Notes: generated by a model from the sequence alone, not told the origin. Positions 52,335 through 60,982 are shown, numbered from the stretch's first letter. The stretch is DNA of 64,000 nt from an uncultured Alphaproteobacteria bacterium (GCA_951812805.1 CATOSZ010000003.1:186001-250000); one strand, 5' to 3'. Made by a program: numbers and translations.

Positions 52335-54105
52335 GTAACAGGGGCAAAACCCCGGGCGGTCAAGCCATTTCGATGCAGCGTTGTCTGACGAGGATCGGCA
52401 GTGGGGGCACGGGTGGGGCGCCGGGGACCTTGAGGCGGTCGCCGAGATAATCCCAGAAGGAGAGGCCAAGTTTCTGGCAGGTCTTGTAGAGGCCGAGGAA
52501 TGTGTCTCGGGCCTGCTTGCCGTCCTCGGAGCGTGTGCCGCCGGAGAATTTTCGCCTTGTGACCATGGCGCGGATGTCGCGTTCCGCGCCGTTGGTGTTG
52601 AGCGGGACCTCCGGGCGGTCGAGGACGACGAGCAGTTCGTCGCGGTTGGCATGCAGGCGAGCCAGGAGCCGGTCGAGGCGGAGGAATCCGGTCTTGGTCG
52701 CGAAGAGCGCATCGAAGCGGCATGCCAGGTGGGCCCGCCGTCCTGGCGCCGGCCTTTCGCGATAGGCTTTGAGATCGGCGTAGAGTTGCCAGAGCCGTGC
52801 CTGGATGTGTTCCTTCTCGCGCCGCTGGCTCCGGGAGAAGGTCATCAGCTTGTGGATCAAGCGCTCCGCATGGACCCAGCAGAGCGCGTGGCGGCCGACG
52901 TTGAACTGGCCAGCATCGTCACTCAGGACGACGCAGGCGCCCGCGGCCGTGCCCCTGAGCAGGCCGTGCGCGGCGATGGCGCCCCACAGCGCCCCCTCGG
53001 TGGCGGTCCGCGCGGCCCCGCGCCCGTCCCCGTGCCCGGTGATGGCGAGCCGCCCCAGGTGGGCCAGCCAGGCATCTTCGTTGGTGAAGCGCCGCGGGCA
53101 GCCCTCGGCCAGACGGGCGATCACCGATGCGGCCAGGTCGCGCTCGGCCATGTAGGCGAAGGCGGCGGCATTGAGCACATAGTCCGCGTGGCCGGCCCGC
53201 AGCCGTTCCAGGAAGTTCAAGCGGCTCTTGGAAAACGTCGTGGCGAACCAAGCGAAGGCGTCGTTGCCGATCCCGCTCGTCACCCCGTTGCGGTTGGCGT
53301 GGCGGGCGCCGGTATCGTCGACGCTGATCCAGGGCGCCGTCTCCAGGCCGGCGCGCAGCACCGCCTCGCCCTCGGCGACGAAGCCGTCATGGCCCTCGTT
53401 CAACAACCGCACCACCTGGCGCTTGGAGATCTTGATGCCGAGGTCGTCCAAGAGCCGCGCCAAGCGCTCCGCGCTGGTCTGGCCGCCATGATAGAGCGCC
53501 AGCACGAAACGCCTGAGCGCCGGGCCGAAGTGGCCGCGCGTCCCCGCCGGCAGCGGCGCCACGATCGTGGCCCCCTCGGGCGTCAGCCAGCGCTCGCGGC
53601 GTAACAGGACAGTGTTCGGCCGGCAGAGCAGGTCCTGAACCAGATAGTCTTCATAGCCCTTGAAGCGCGAGCCCGCCGGCACGGCGGCCCGGACGATCCG
53701 CCTCTCGTCGATGGGAACCCGGCCCTTCTTGGCCCGCCGTCCCGCCTTCCGCCCCGTCCGGCCCCGGGATACGGCCTGCTTGTCCATGCCGCTCGGCTTG
53801 ATATCCGGTGGCCCGGAAAGGCCTTTGAGACGGCGGATCTCTTCGCGCAATGTCGCGTTCTCGGCACGCAGGGCCGCCTGCTCCTCAAGCAGCGTCAGAA
53901 CCAGCGCCTTCAGGGCGGCGACATCAAGATCGTCGAGATCCGGAAGCGATTCGGCCATGACGGGATCGAATCACAGACCTCCCGCCGCGAACATCGATAT
54001 CTGGTCACTTGACGCGGAAGCCTCACAAGATGTGGCCGTTGAGACTCACCCCTATACCCAGGCCAGATCCCCCCGTCCCCAGGCCCGGCCTTTTGCCCCG
54101 GTTAC
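52335..54105 (-). mobile_element. IS66-family (ISBst12-like) insertion sequence in cpaE
   Basis: A 1771-base element with ends GTAACAGGGGCAAAACCCCG and, reversed, GTAACCGGGGCAAAAGGCCG, flanked by an 8-base target duplication GGTACTCG (52327-52334 and 54106-54113). It carries only a tnpC-type transposase, without tnpA and tnpB, which is the ISBst12 subgroup layout. Confidence 0.9.
52360..53958 (-). CDS. IS66-family transposase (TnpC)
   Basis: Transposase of 532 residues. An N-terminal leucine-zipper-like coil (LKALVLTLLEEQAALRAENA) is followed by a helix-turn-helix (VARLLDDLGIKISKRQVVRL region) and the DDE core: D in WISVDDTGARHANRNG, D in VVLSDDAGQFNVGRHAL, and E in LNTNGAERDIRAMVTRRK. It ends in the C-terminal SKLGLSFWDYLGDRL-type segment. 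No frameshift is seen, so it looks functional. Confidence 0.92.
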   Translation of the reverse strand: MAESLPDLDDLDVAALKALVLTLLEEQAALRAENATLREEIRRLKGLSGPPDIKPSGMDKQAVSRGRTGRKAGRRAKKGRVPIDERRIVRAAVPAGSRFKGYEDYLVQDLLCRPNTVLLRRERWLTPEGATIVAPLPAGTRGHFGPALRRFVLALYHGGQTSAERLARLLDDLGIKISKRQVVRLLNEGHDGFVAEGEAVLRAGLETAPWISVDDTGARHANRNGVTSGIGNDAFAWFATTFSKSRLNFLERLRAGHADYVLNAAAFAYMAERDLAASVIARLAEGCPRRFTNEDAWLAHLGRLAITGHGDGRGAARTATEGALWGAIAAHGLLRGTAAGACVVLSDDAGQFNVGRHALCWVHAERLIHKLMTFSRSQRREKEHIQARLWQLYADLKAYRERPAPGRRAHLACRFDALFATKTGFLRLDRLLARLHANRDELLVVLDRPEVPLNTNGAERDIRAMVTRRKFSGGTRSEDGKQARDTFLGLYKTCQKLGLSFWDYLGDRLKVPGAPPVPPLPILVRQRCIEMA

Positions 54106-54397
54106 GGTACTCGCTGATACCGCGTCGCATCAGATCTCGATACAACTCGATATCATTCGAATCGCCGATCAGAACCACATTCGTGCCCGGATCGCAGACT
54201 TCGGCGAGTTGTTCCAATCCCATGAGCAGCTGGTCGCCCATATCATGCGATTCAATGATGATGATGTGCGGCGTCTGATTGGAGCCGTAGTGGCTCACGG
54301 CCGCTTCGATACCGCCGATTTCCGTCTGTACGACAGAGCGCGACAGCTTGCGATCGCTCAAGCCTTCTTGCACGAGACTCTGCATCATCTCGTCCAA
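54106..54397 (-). pseudogene. cpaE: cpaE/tadZ, 5' fragment
   Basis: N-terminal receiver-like part of CpaE: DRKLSRSVVQTEIGGIEAAV, HIIIIESHDMGDQLLMGLEQ and SNDIELYRDLMRRGISEY, interrupted by the IS66 element. The first canonical start is TTG 54397, but conserved-looking codons (RVNIHAW) lie upstream, where no ATG, GTG or TTG exists before the cpaD stop (54473-54475) in the same frame; ATT 54427 is a conceivable start. With all three parts joined from TTG, one duplication copy each, the gene is 1176 bases or 392 codons. Confidence 0.85.
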
Positions 54398-54472
54398 GGT
54401 CCAAGCGTGTATGTTTACCCTGATAATGGCAGCACCCGTATCCTTGTCCGCGCGTTCGCAGTCACCCGAACC

Positions 54473-55177
54473 CTAAAACCCAGAAGCCGGACCTGCAGCA
54501 ATACCACCGTCCGACGACGGTTGAGTACCGCTACGGTGATCCGTTACGACCCTTGAACGACGCTGTGCCTCGTAACGGCTCGGCACGCCGCTCTTCGCCC
54601 GATCCGCCGGACGCGAGAGCATTATCGAGAGATTATGCTGCGTCACACATCCGTACGTATCTTGACCTGTGTTACGGTAGTTTAAGGTAAAGTTCTTCTC
54701 CGTCGGTCTGCATTTCGGCGGCGTCGCTGTGAACGCTTCGTAGCTTACGACGATCGGTCCGTTCGCGGCAACATCGCTCAATCGAATCTTGATTTCACGC
54801 GGCTCCGCGCCGGCGCTTATCGCTTTACCCTTGACCAATCGGGCACGCGACATTGCGGCAGATCGGTCGGTTTCCCCGACGGGAACCGCAATTTCGAGCA
54901 AACCACCCCCACGACGCACGAAGTCGGTCGCGAGGCGTTGTACCTGATTCGACACATCCTCACTGAGGCTCCGCGCATTCACAGGCACCCCGACTTCCTC
55001 GGTTACGAGTTGGCTCGTCACGGTGATGGGGTGATCGCGATCGACGTCGACGACATGGCGTCCATCGTTCTTGAACGCGGCACCGCATCCCGCCGATAGC
55101 ATAGCGAGTCCGCAGACCAGCATTGCCCTCGTCATACCTCGCATGGCACTTCTCCCAGCCATCCGGCGATTGCTCAT
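54473..55177 (-). CDS. cpaD: CpaD-family pilus assembly lipoprotein
   Basis: Outer-membrane-associated lipoprotein of the Flp pilus secretin complex, 234 residues. The signal ends LAMLSAGC, with the lipid cysteine at about 31. The family's core is visible as HPITVTSQLVTEEVGVPVNA and later NGPIVVSYEAFTATPPKC, with a Cys pair (PPKC and YGCVTQ). ATG 55177 overlaps the cpaC stop as ATGA; ATG 55144 with GGGAGAAG in front is a plausible alternative and gives a tighter signal peptide. Its stop TAG lies in the same frame as cpaE. Confidence 0.87.
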   Translation of the reverse strand: MSNRRMAGRSAMRGMTRAMLVCGLAMLSAGCGAAFKNDGRHVVDVDRDHPITVTSQLVTEEVGVPVNARSLSEDVSNQVQRLATDFVRRGGGLLEIAVPVGETDRSAAMSRARLVKGKAISAGAEPREIKIRLSDVAANGPIVVSYEAFTATPPKCRPTEKNFTLNYRNTGQDTYGCVTQHNLSIMLSRPADRAKSGVPSRYEAQRRSRVVTDHRSGTQPSSDGGIAAGPASGF

Positions 55178-56574
55178 TGAACTATATACCCAATTGGCCC
55201 CTTGAGGGACGTTGTCGTGGCGGCTGGGCCATCTTCGTGCCCGCCATAGACGGCTTCCAAACGCCCCAACAGGAACAGTTCCGTATCTGTCGGCGCGGCA
55301 ATCGTATCTGTCGGATAGCGCACCTGTGTCCGCTCCACGGGCCTGACAAGATAGGCCGTGACGGCTACCATGAGTTCGCGTTCGGCCCGGTTGACCGTGT
55401 TCGATCGAAACAGTGCGCCAAGAATAGGTACGTTCTTCACCCACGGCAGACCTTGTATATCCGTACTCAGGCTCTCCTGCAGCAGTCCGCCGATAATGAT
55501 GCTACCGCCCGTCGGCACCTCGACCGTCGTCTCGGCGCGACGCGTCGAAAAGCCCGGGACACTCACGCCGCCGGCGATAACCGAGGTGGAGGCATCCGGC
55601 GCACTGACTTCCGTCGACAGCCGCAGGGAGATCCGACCGGAATCCAGTACTGACGGCGTGAAGTTCAGCCCGACACCAAATCGTTTGAAAGCAATGGTGA
55701 TCACGCCGGCTTCCTGCGCAACGAGGATAGGCACTTCGCCACCGGCTAGGAAATTGGCATTCTCACCCGACATTGCCGTCAAGTTGGGTTCGGCGAGCGT
55801 CTTGACCAAACCATTGTTTTCCAAGGCGTTTAAGATGCCGGTAATACTGTCGTCACCGCTCGTGAAAGCGCCGGCAGCGGACAGGAACCCCGCCGAGCCA
55901 CCCGTCGTCGCTACGGCGAGGGCCAAATTTCCGGTATTGGCAACCGCCTGGAAATTGATCCCCACATCCTTGAGCGCGCCACGACTGACTTCGGCGATGC
56001 GGACTTGCAGTAGTACCTGTTGGTCTTCGGCGATGGATACGAGGTTCACGACGTTGGCGGGGGAGCCGGTATAGCGTCCGACAATTTGTTCGAGACTCTC
56101 TGCGATACGGGCAGAGCGAACATTTCCGGAAATGAAGATATTGCTGCCGACAGCCGTCAACTTCACATCCGTATGCGGCAACAAGGAACGGATGGCTTCC
56201 ATGATGCCAACGGTGTCAATTTGCACCCGTATTTCCAAACGGGCAATTTCGTTGCCGTCCCCATCGAAAAAGAACGCGTTCGTCGCGCCAACGGCTCCAC
56301 CTAATATATAAACCGTCTTGGACGTCTTCACGATAACGTCCGCGATGGCGGGATTGGCGACAAGGACATCGCGCACGTCGATTGGCAGACGAACGATTCG
56401 CGCCTTGCCCGCCGGTATGACGACGGATTGGCCGTGCGGGACGCCTTCGAGCGTGATGGGACTCAACTCCGCGACGGCCGCATCTTGGGCAAGCGCCGGC
56501 ACCATCAGGAAGACCGAGGCGGCGATAGCATGCGCCGCCAGGGCCAGAGAGCGTAGGGGATTTGACAGCATCAT
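55174..56574 (-). CDS. cpaC: CpaC/RcpA outer-membrane secretin of the Flp pilus
   Basis: Type II/IV-like secretin, 466 residues, forming the outer-membrane pore of the Flp pilus. A signal peptide (ALAAHAIAASVFLMVPALAQ), the pilus assembly N-domain (GKARIVRLPIDVRDVLVANP), a BON-like region (about 115-180) and the secretin domain with VEVPTGGSIIIGGLLQES and VPILGALFRSNTVNRAEREL. ATG 56574 (or the adjacent 56571) is used; the frame is open to 56691 within cpaB. It is coupled to cpaD by ATGA. Confidence 0.93.
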   Translation of the reverse strand: MMLSNPLRSLALAAHAIAASVFLMVPALAQDAAVAELSPITLEGVPHGQSVVIPAGKARIVRLPIDVRDVLVANPAIADVIVKTSKTVYILGGAVGATNAFFFDGDGNEIARLEIRVQIDTVGIMEAIRSLLPHTDVKLTAVGSNIFISGNVRSARIAESLEQIVGRYTGSPANVVNLVSIAEDQQVLLQVRIAEVSRGALKDVGINFQAVANTGNLALAVATTGGSAGFLSAAGAFTSGDDSITGILNALENNGLVKTLAEPNLTAMSGENANFLAGGEVPILVAQEAGVITIAFKRFGVGLNFTPSVLDSGRISLRLSTEVSAPDASTSVIAGGVSVPGFSTRRAETTVEVPTGGSIIIGGLLQESLSTDIQGLPWVKNVPILGALFRSNTVNRAERELMVAVTAYLVRPVERTQVRYPTDTIAAPTDTELFLLGRLEAVYGGHEDGPAATTTSLKGPIGYIVQ

Positions 56575-56578
56575 GGGC

Positions 56579-58456
56579 CTACTCGACTTGTACCGTTGAC
56601 AGGCCGCCACCGCGGTAGACGCGAACCTGCGTGGGACCTTCTTTTTCAACCGGTTGGTCCGGCTCGATCGTGATCGGCTGGCTCGGGGCAAAGGTCTTGT
56701 CCTCGGGCCCCTCCGCCACCGGCGCTGTGACGGGCTTGGGTTGTGCTTTGGGCGCTTCCGGGAGTTCGGCGTCCATTCCGGGCGCGGGACCGGTCGGCCG
56801 AGGTCCGCCGATTGCCGGCAGTGACGGCCGGGGTGCCGGTGGTGTCGAGGCTCCTGGTCGAATGGGACGGCCGGTCGGGATACGCCGCGGTCCCAACGTC
56901 ACCCCCGCGCCGGCACCGCCGCGGCTTTGGCGAGCACGGACCAGTTCCGGTTCGGATTTTGTTCCGAAGACGAGCAGATTAACCAACCCTCGGCTGAAAG
57001 AGATGTCGGTGGTGTACGGCAGACGTTCGCTTTCGGGCAGCCGGAAACTCTCACCGGCGACGTCACCTGAAGGAACCGAGCGGAGCACGAGGGACATCTG
57101 ACCCATGGTCTGCGCCAGTGCCAATTCTTCAGCCTGCCGCGGCGTGACTTCGACCGTGGCGGTGCCGCCGGCTGAAGGTCGACCGGTTGCCGCATTCACC
57201 TGTCGTTCGATCGCCAGGAGACGCATGTCGCGGAAGATGGTTTCCGTGAATCGCCTGGTGTTCAACTGCTTTAATCCACTATCTGCACCGGCGCCGGCGA
57301 CCGTCTGTGTCAGGATGATGTCCACGCGGTCACCGGGCGCGATATAGCCCGACACCGCCGTTATCTGGCTGATGACGATCGAGACGGCTCGCATACCGGG
57401 CGAAAGCGCCGCGATGATGAAGCCGTGCTCGCGGGGTCGGATGATGTTGGATTCCCGTATCGGCTGGCTCTTGCGTATCGGGCCCTTTATGTAGGCGCCA
57501 CGCAGGGGCTGAAGCGGGGTTCCGGCGACGATGAAGTCCGTTGCATCCTCACCGGGTTCTATCAACTCCCACGCCATGTCGAGGTCCTGCAGCAATGTTC
57601 CTGCAGGCAAGTCACGCTTTGCGACCATATACCTCGGGCGAATCGACTTCTCCAGCGTCAAGAATTTCGAGACTTCGCTGCTTTGCGTGTAGGGAATTTC
57701 CCGCGCCTGAGGAGGCTGTCGTGTGCCGTCCGCCGCCACCGTGCCTTCCGGTTCCGTCAGACTGCGGAGTAGCAGCGACAGTGTTCCCATCCGCTTGGCG
57801 ACGGTAATCAGTTCGGCCTCTTTCGGCGACACGCCAACAGTTACCGTCTTGCCGATTCTCGCGGCGGTGCCGCCGTCATCCACGCTCTGATCGATCGCGA
57901 GAATTCGCAGATTTTCCATGATCGTTTCGCTGACTGTACGCTTTGCCTGTTGGCCGCTGGTCAGCTTTACGGTGTGCACCTGCGTCAACACCAAATCGAC
58001 GAGATTACCGGGCAGAATGAAGCCGGAACCAGCATCCGCCGCATTGATTGGGATGCTGATTGCGCGTGTCCCCGGCGGCAATACGCCTGCCAGGAAACCC
58101 GGTGTGTCCGGCGTCACCAGCTTGGTCCGGATAATCGGATCGCCTGCGGTGATGATACGCTTCACCGCGGCACCGGTCAGGTCCTTGATCGGATCGGACC
58201 CTTCCTTGCGTTGGATATAGTTCTCGTTCACCGCCTTCTTCGGCCATGGCTGCCAGCGAAAGGCTTCCGGGTTGAGGACCGTGCCAGCCGGCAGGTCACG
58301 CTCAGCCACGAGGACGTCGATCGACGCAATCGTCGCCTCCGGCCGCTGTTCAGGCGGTGGCTGGCGCTGATCTGCCAGGTAACTCTGTATTAGATATGCC
58401 GTAAGCCCCGCCGCCGCGAGCGCCACGACGATCAGGACGATGCGAGCTACATTCAC
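56579..58456 (-). CDS. cpaB: CpaB/RcpC Flp pilus protein with tandemly duplicated core
   Basis: Periplasmic pilus protein anchored by one N-terminal helix (RIVLIVVALAAAGLTAYLIQ). At 625 residues it is about twice the usual CpaB length because the SAF-RcpC unit occurs twice, at about 46-233 and 275-462. Matching pairs: RDLPAGT at 53 and 281, PPGTRAISIPI at 127 and SPGMRAVSIVI at 352, NLVDLVLTQ at 151 and DRVDIILTQ at 376, SPKEAELITVAKRMGTLSLL at 210 and TPRQAEELALAQTMGQMSLV at 438. The last 120 residues are Pro-rich and disordered. It precedes cpaC by four bases. Confidence 0.92.
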   Translation of the reverse strand: MNVARIVLIVVALAAAGLTAYLIQSYLADQRQPPPEQRPEATIASIDVLVAERDLPAGTVLNPEAFRWQPWPKKAVNENYIQRKEGSDPIKDLTGAAVKRIITAGDPIIRTKLVTPDTPGFLAGVLPPGTRAISIPINAADAGSGFILPGNLVDLVLTQVHTVKLTSGQQAKRTVSETIMENLRILAIDQSVDDGGTAARIGKTVTVGVSPKEAELITVAKRMGTLSLLLRSLTEPEGTVAADGTRQPPQAREIPYTQSSEVSKFLTLEKSIRPRYMVAKRDLPAGTLLQDLDMAWELIEPGEDATDFIVAGTPLQPLRGAYIKGPIRKSQPIRESNIIRPREHGFIIAALSPGMRAVSIVISQITAVSGYIAPGDRVDIILTQTVAGAGADSGLKQLNTRRFTETIFRDMRLLAIERQVNAATGRPSAGGTATVEVTPRQAEELALAQTMGQMSLVLRSVPSGDVAGESFRLPESERLPYTTDISFSRGLVNLLVFGTKSEPELVRARQSRGGAGAGVTLGPRRIPTGRPIRPGASTPPAPRPSLPAIGGPRPTGPAPGMDAELPEAPKAQPKPVTAPVAEGPEDKTFAPSQPITIEPDQPVEKEGPTQVRVYRGGGLSTVQVE

Positions 58457-58522
58457 GTCGTCATTCTCCCGAGCGACCCATCCGGCGTATCATTGATGGT
58501 GATCTTGCGACACGCCATCCGG

Positions 58523-58552
58523 ATTATGCTGCCAACGTAGATTCTCCGTCAA
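58523..58552 (-). promoter_or_regulatory. Promoter candidate for the cpaBCDE-cpaF-tadBC operon
   Basis: Minus-strand TTGACG (58552-58547) and CATAAT (58528-58523) with an 18-base spacer, about 67 bases before the cpaB ATG, in the 202-base gap after cpaA. The gap also has a short CTTCGCGCGAAG palindrome (58626-58637) followed by T5 on the minus strand, perhaps a weak cpaA terminator. Confidence 0.4.
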
Positions 58553-58658
58553 CACTCAAGAAAACATTCACAACCGACGTGAAGTTACTTGAGCATCGTT
58601 TTGATTTAACCAGACTCTACAAAAACTTCGCGCGAAGATCTCGTCCAAATGCAGTAGA

Positions 58659-59216
58659 TCAGTTGGTAAATACCGATAAATTTGGCAGTGTGATTATTCC
58701 GGCACACCCTATCGCGACGCCATAAGGCAGCACGGTTCGCGGTTTTCCTCGGCTTTTTGACTTGGCGGTAACTGTTTCGTCTTCGTCTTCATTTACCGTG
58801 CGGGTGGATTCGAATCGCGGCAACCCATCGATCGGCAAGCGACGAAAGACCAGGACGACCGCGGCGAGGATTCCACCACACAGCGCGATCCAGATCAGAA
58901 ACTCCGGCAATGCCGTCGGCGCGACCCAGGGGACCGTGCCGGCGAGCAGCTTGGCATCCCCTCCGCCGATCGCGCCAAAGGCGAAGGGAACGATGCCGAT
59001 CGCAAGTGCCGCCAATCCAAATCCGATCTGCAGCGCCATTCTTTCCAAGCCCAAACCATGGACCGGGGCAGCGATCAGGAACCCTCCGACCAGCACGAGG
59101 GTTACTGCATTGGGAATCCTGAGGCGCGTCAAGTCACTGCACATCGCCCAGGTCAGAGCCAGGGGATAGGGAAGCAAGACCAGCCCTTCGATTACAGTGG
59201 CCGCTGTCACCCCCAC
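58659..59216 (-). CDS. cpaA: CpaA/TadV-type prepilin peptidase
   Basis: Aspartyl prepilin peptidase (A24), 185 residues, polytopic, processing the Flp prepilin. The two catalytic aspartates are in CSDLTRLRIPN (about residue 28) and GGGDAKLLAG (about residue 86), in the usual positions. A cytoplasmic loop of about 40 residues rich in Glu/Lys/Arg (FESTRTVNEDEDETVTAKSK) near the C-terminus is unusual in length. It lies between flp and cpaB, separated from flp by a strong terminator. Confidence 0.92.
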   Translation of the reverse strand: MGVTAATVIEGLVLLPYPLALTWAMCSDLTRLRIPNAVTLVLVGGFLIAAPVHGLGLERMALQIGFGLAALAIGIVPFAFGAIGGGDAKLLAGTVPWVAPTALPEFLIWIALCGGILAAVVLVFRRLPIDGLPRFESTRTVNEDEDETVTAKSKSRGKPRTVLPYGVAIGCAGIITLPNLSVFTN

Positions 59217-59291
59217 CTCCCCGCCGACCGCCGGTGTGCCTGCACGACGACGGTCCCGACGCTACCGCGAATGGCCCGAGGCAAAACGAGA

Positions 59292-59321
59292 CGAGGGCGT
59301 GCCGAACCCGGCACGCCCTCG
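59292..59321 (-). terminator. Rho-independent-like terminator after flp
   Basis: A perfect 13-base stem, CGAGGGCGTGCCG (59292-59304) and CGGCACGCCCTCG (59309-59321), with a 4-base loop. Read on the minus strand it ends in TCTCGTTTTGC. It lies between flp and cpaA, so it would separate abundant pilin mRNA from the assembly genes or attenuate readthrough. Confidence 0.75.
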
Positions 59322-59393
59322 CTACGACTGTCGACGTCGACACGAGGTCGAAGACGACACGGCGGCTGATGCCACCGCTTACGCAATTGAGAC

Positions 59394-59612
59394 TTAGCTG
59401 TAGTTGTTCGCCAGCTTCGTCTGTACCGCTTCGAAGAAGTTGTTCAGCTCGTCACCAATGGCGAACACCGCCGCGATGATGGCGACGGCGATACCAGCGG
59501 CAATCAGGCCGTATTCAATCGCGGTCGCGCCGGATTCGTCCGACATGTATTTCGCGATCTTTCGCTTCAGACCATACGCGCTCGTCTGAGCTTTCGTGAT
59601 GAATCCCAACAT
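59394..59612 (-). CDS. flp: Flp-family type IVb pilin
   Basis: Major pilin precursor, 72 residues. The prepilin cleavage site for CpaA lies after a glycine in SDESGATAIEYGLIAAGIAV (mature start ATAIEYG with the Glu at +5 and Tyr at +6, typical of type IVb Flp), followed by a hydrophobic helix. The leader of 28 residues is long, as in Flp proteins. An excellent GGAGG ribosome site precedes ATG 59612. A promoter candidate lies 115 bases upstream, and an ISAs1-family element is inserted just beyond it. Confidence 0.95.
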   Translation of the reverse strand: MLGFITKAQTSAYGLKRKIAKYMSDESGATAIEYGLIAAGIAVAIIAAVFAIGDELNNFFEAVQTKLANNYS

Positions 59613-59725
59613 GAGGATCCTCCTTAAGTAACCATACCTAGCAGCAGCAGTACGTACGTTTGGTTTCGTTCCACAGGTCGGCCGACATTCTTTGGTCTTG
59701 CCACAGCTGCGAATCGACCAAGGTG

Positions 59726-59754
59726 AATATACTTACCGACCTCGGAATTGGCAA
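59726..59754 (-). promoter_or_regulatory. Probable promoter of flp
   Basis: Minus-strand TTGCCA (59754-59749) and TATATT (59731-59726) with a 17-base spacer, giving a leader of about 105 bases. The ISAs1 target duplication starts at 59764, 10 bases upstream of the -35, so the core promoter survives but any upstream activator site would be displaced. Confidence 0.5.
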
Positions 59755-59773
59755 GTGATCTCGATCACGCCTG

Positions 59774-60982
59774 CAGGGGAATCGCATTTGGAATTGCCTT
59801 GACGTGCGTGTTTGATCTTGAGGTATTGGCGCGAATCGATTCTACCCGGTCTTTTCACGGGTGGAGGTTGCGATGGAAGGCTTTCTGGAGTGCTTTGAGG
59901 GTCTCGAGGATCCGCGGACTGGCAATGCCGGGCGTCACGATCTGCTGGAGATCTTGACGATCGCCCTGTGCACGGTCCTCTCGGGCGGTCAGACGGCGGT
60001 CGACATGGCGATCTTCGCGCGTGAAAAGGAGGCGTTCCTGCGGGAATTTCTCGTACTCGAACATGGCGTGCCGAGCCACGACACCTTCAGCCGGGTGTTC
60101 CGGTTGCTGGATCCGGAGGCGTTCGGCGCCTGCTTCCAGCGCTTCATGGCGCGCTTTTCCGAGACCTGCCAAGGGGTCATTGCGATCGACGGCAAGGTGG
60201 TGCGGCGATCCTACGACAAGGCGAGCGGCACGTCGGCGCTGCATATGGTCTCGGCCTGGGGCTGTGATCAGCGGCTGGTGTTGGGGCAAGTCGCCACCGA
60301 CGCCAAGTCCAACGAGATCACCGCCGTGCCGAAGCTGTTGAAACTATTGAGCCTCGAGGGGACGATCGTGACCGTGGACGCCCTCAATTGCCAGCGCGCC
60401 ATCGCCAGCCAGATTATCGAGCAGGGGGGTGACTACGCCCTGGCGTTGAAGGGCAATCAAGGCACGCTGCATGACGACGTGAGAACCTTCCTCGACGATC
60501 CGAAAGCCGAAGCGACCACCACCGACACCACGGTCGATGGCGATCATGGCCGCATCGAGACCCGTGCCGCTCTCGTCTCCAGCCACGTCGAGTGGCTGCA
60601 AGAGCGCCATCATTGGCCGGGCCTGAAGGCGGTCGCCAAAGTCACCCGGACCCGCGAGTGCGCGGAGAAGACGTCGAGCGAAACCGCCTACTACCTGCTC
60701 AGCCAGCCGCTCGACGCCGAGCGCTTCAATCCCGTTGCCCGGGCGCACTGGGGGGTCGAAAACCGCCTGCACTGGTGCCTCGATGTCCAAATGAACGAAG
60801 ACCAAGACAGAACCCGCAAGGACAATGGACCGCACAATCTCGCCGTCCTGCGCCACATGGCGCTCAATGTCATGCGAAAGGATCCACGAAAAGACTCGCT
60901 GCGCGCCAAGTTCAAAATCGCCGCTTGGAACAACGACTATCTCCTGTCACTCCTCGGCAAATTCTGAAATGCGATTGCCCTG
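59774..60982 (+). mobile_element. ISAs1-family insertion sequence, copy 2, upstream of flp
   Basis: Same 1209-base element as at 50523-51731, with identical ends and orientation. The 10-base target duplication is ATCACGCCTG (59764-59773 and 60983-60992). It lies between the flp promoter and the DgcA gene end. Confidence 0.93.
59873..60967 (+). CDS. ISAs1-family transposase (copy 2)
   Basis: Identical in predicted protein to copy 1 (364 residues): same catalytic D, D and E segments (VIAIDGKVVRRS, IVTVDALNCQ, CLDVQMNEDQDR). ATG 59873 with GGAGG upstream. The lack of any amino-acid difference from copy 1 implies a very recent duplication by transposition. Confidence 0.93.
   Translation: MEGFLECFEGLEDPRTGNAGRHDLLEILTIALCTVLSGGQTAVDMAIFAREKEAFLREFLVLEHGVPSHDTFSRVFRLLDPEAFGACFQRFMARFSETCQGVIAIDGKVVRRSYDKASGTSALHMVSAWGCDQRLVLGQVATDAKSNEITAVPKLLKLLSLEGTIVTVDALNCQRAIASQIIEQGGDYALALKGNQGTLHDDVRTFLDDPKAEATTTDTTVDGDHGRIETRAALVSSHVEWLQERHHWPGLKAVAKVTRTRECAEKTSSETAYYLLSQPLDAERFNPVARAHWGVENRLHWCLDVQMNEDQDRTRKDNGPHNLAVLRHMALNVMRKDPRKDSLRAKFKIAAWNNDYLLSLLGKF

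Noticed and set aside
52335..52723. Extra N-terminal part of the frame covering the middle of cpaE (starting at 52723)
   Set aside because: It is antisense-like readthrough of the IS66 end; CpaE sequence begins only at the duplication 52327-52334.
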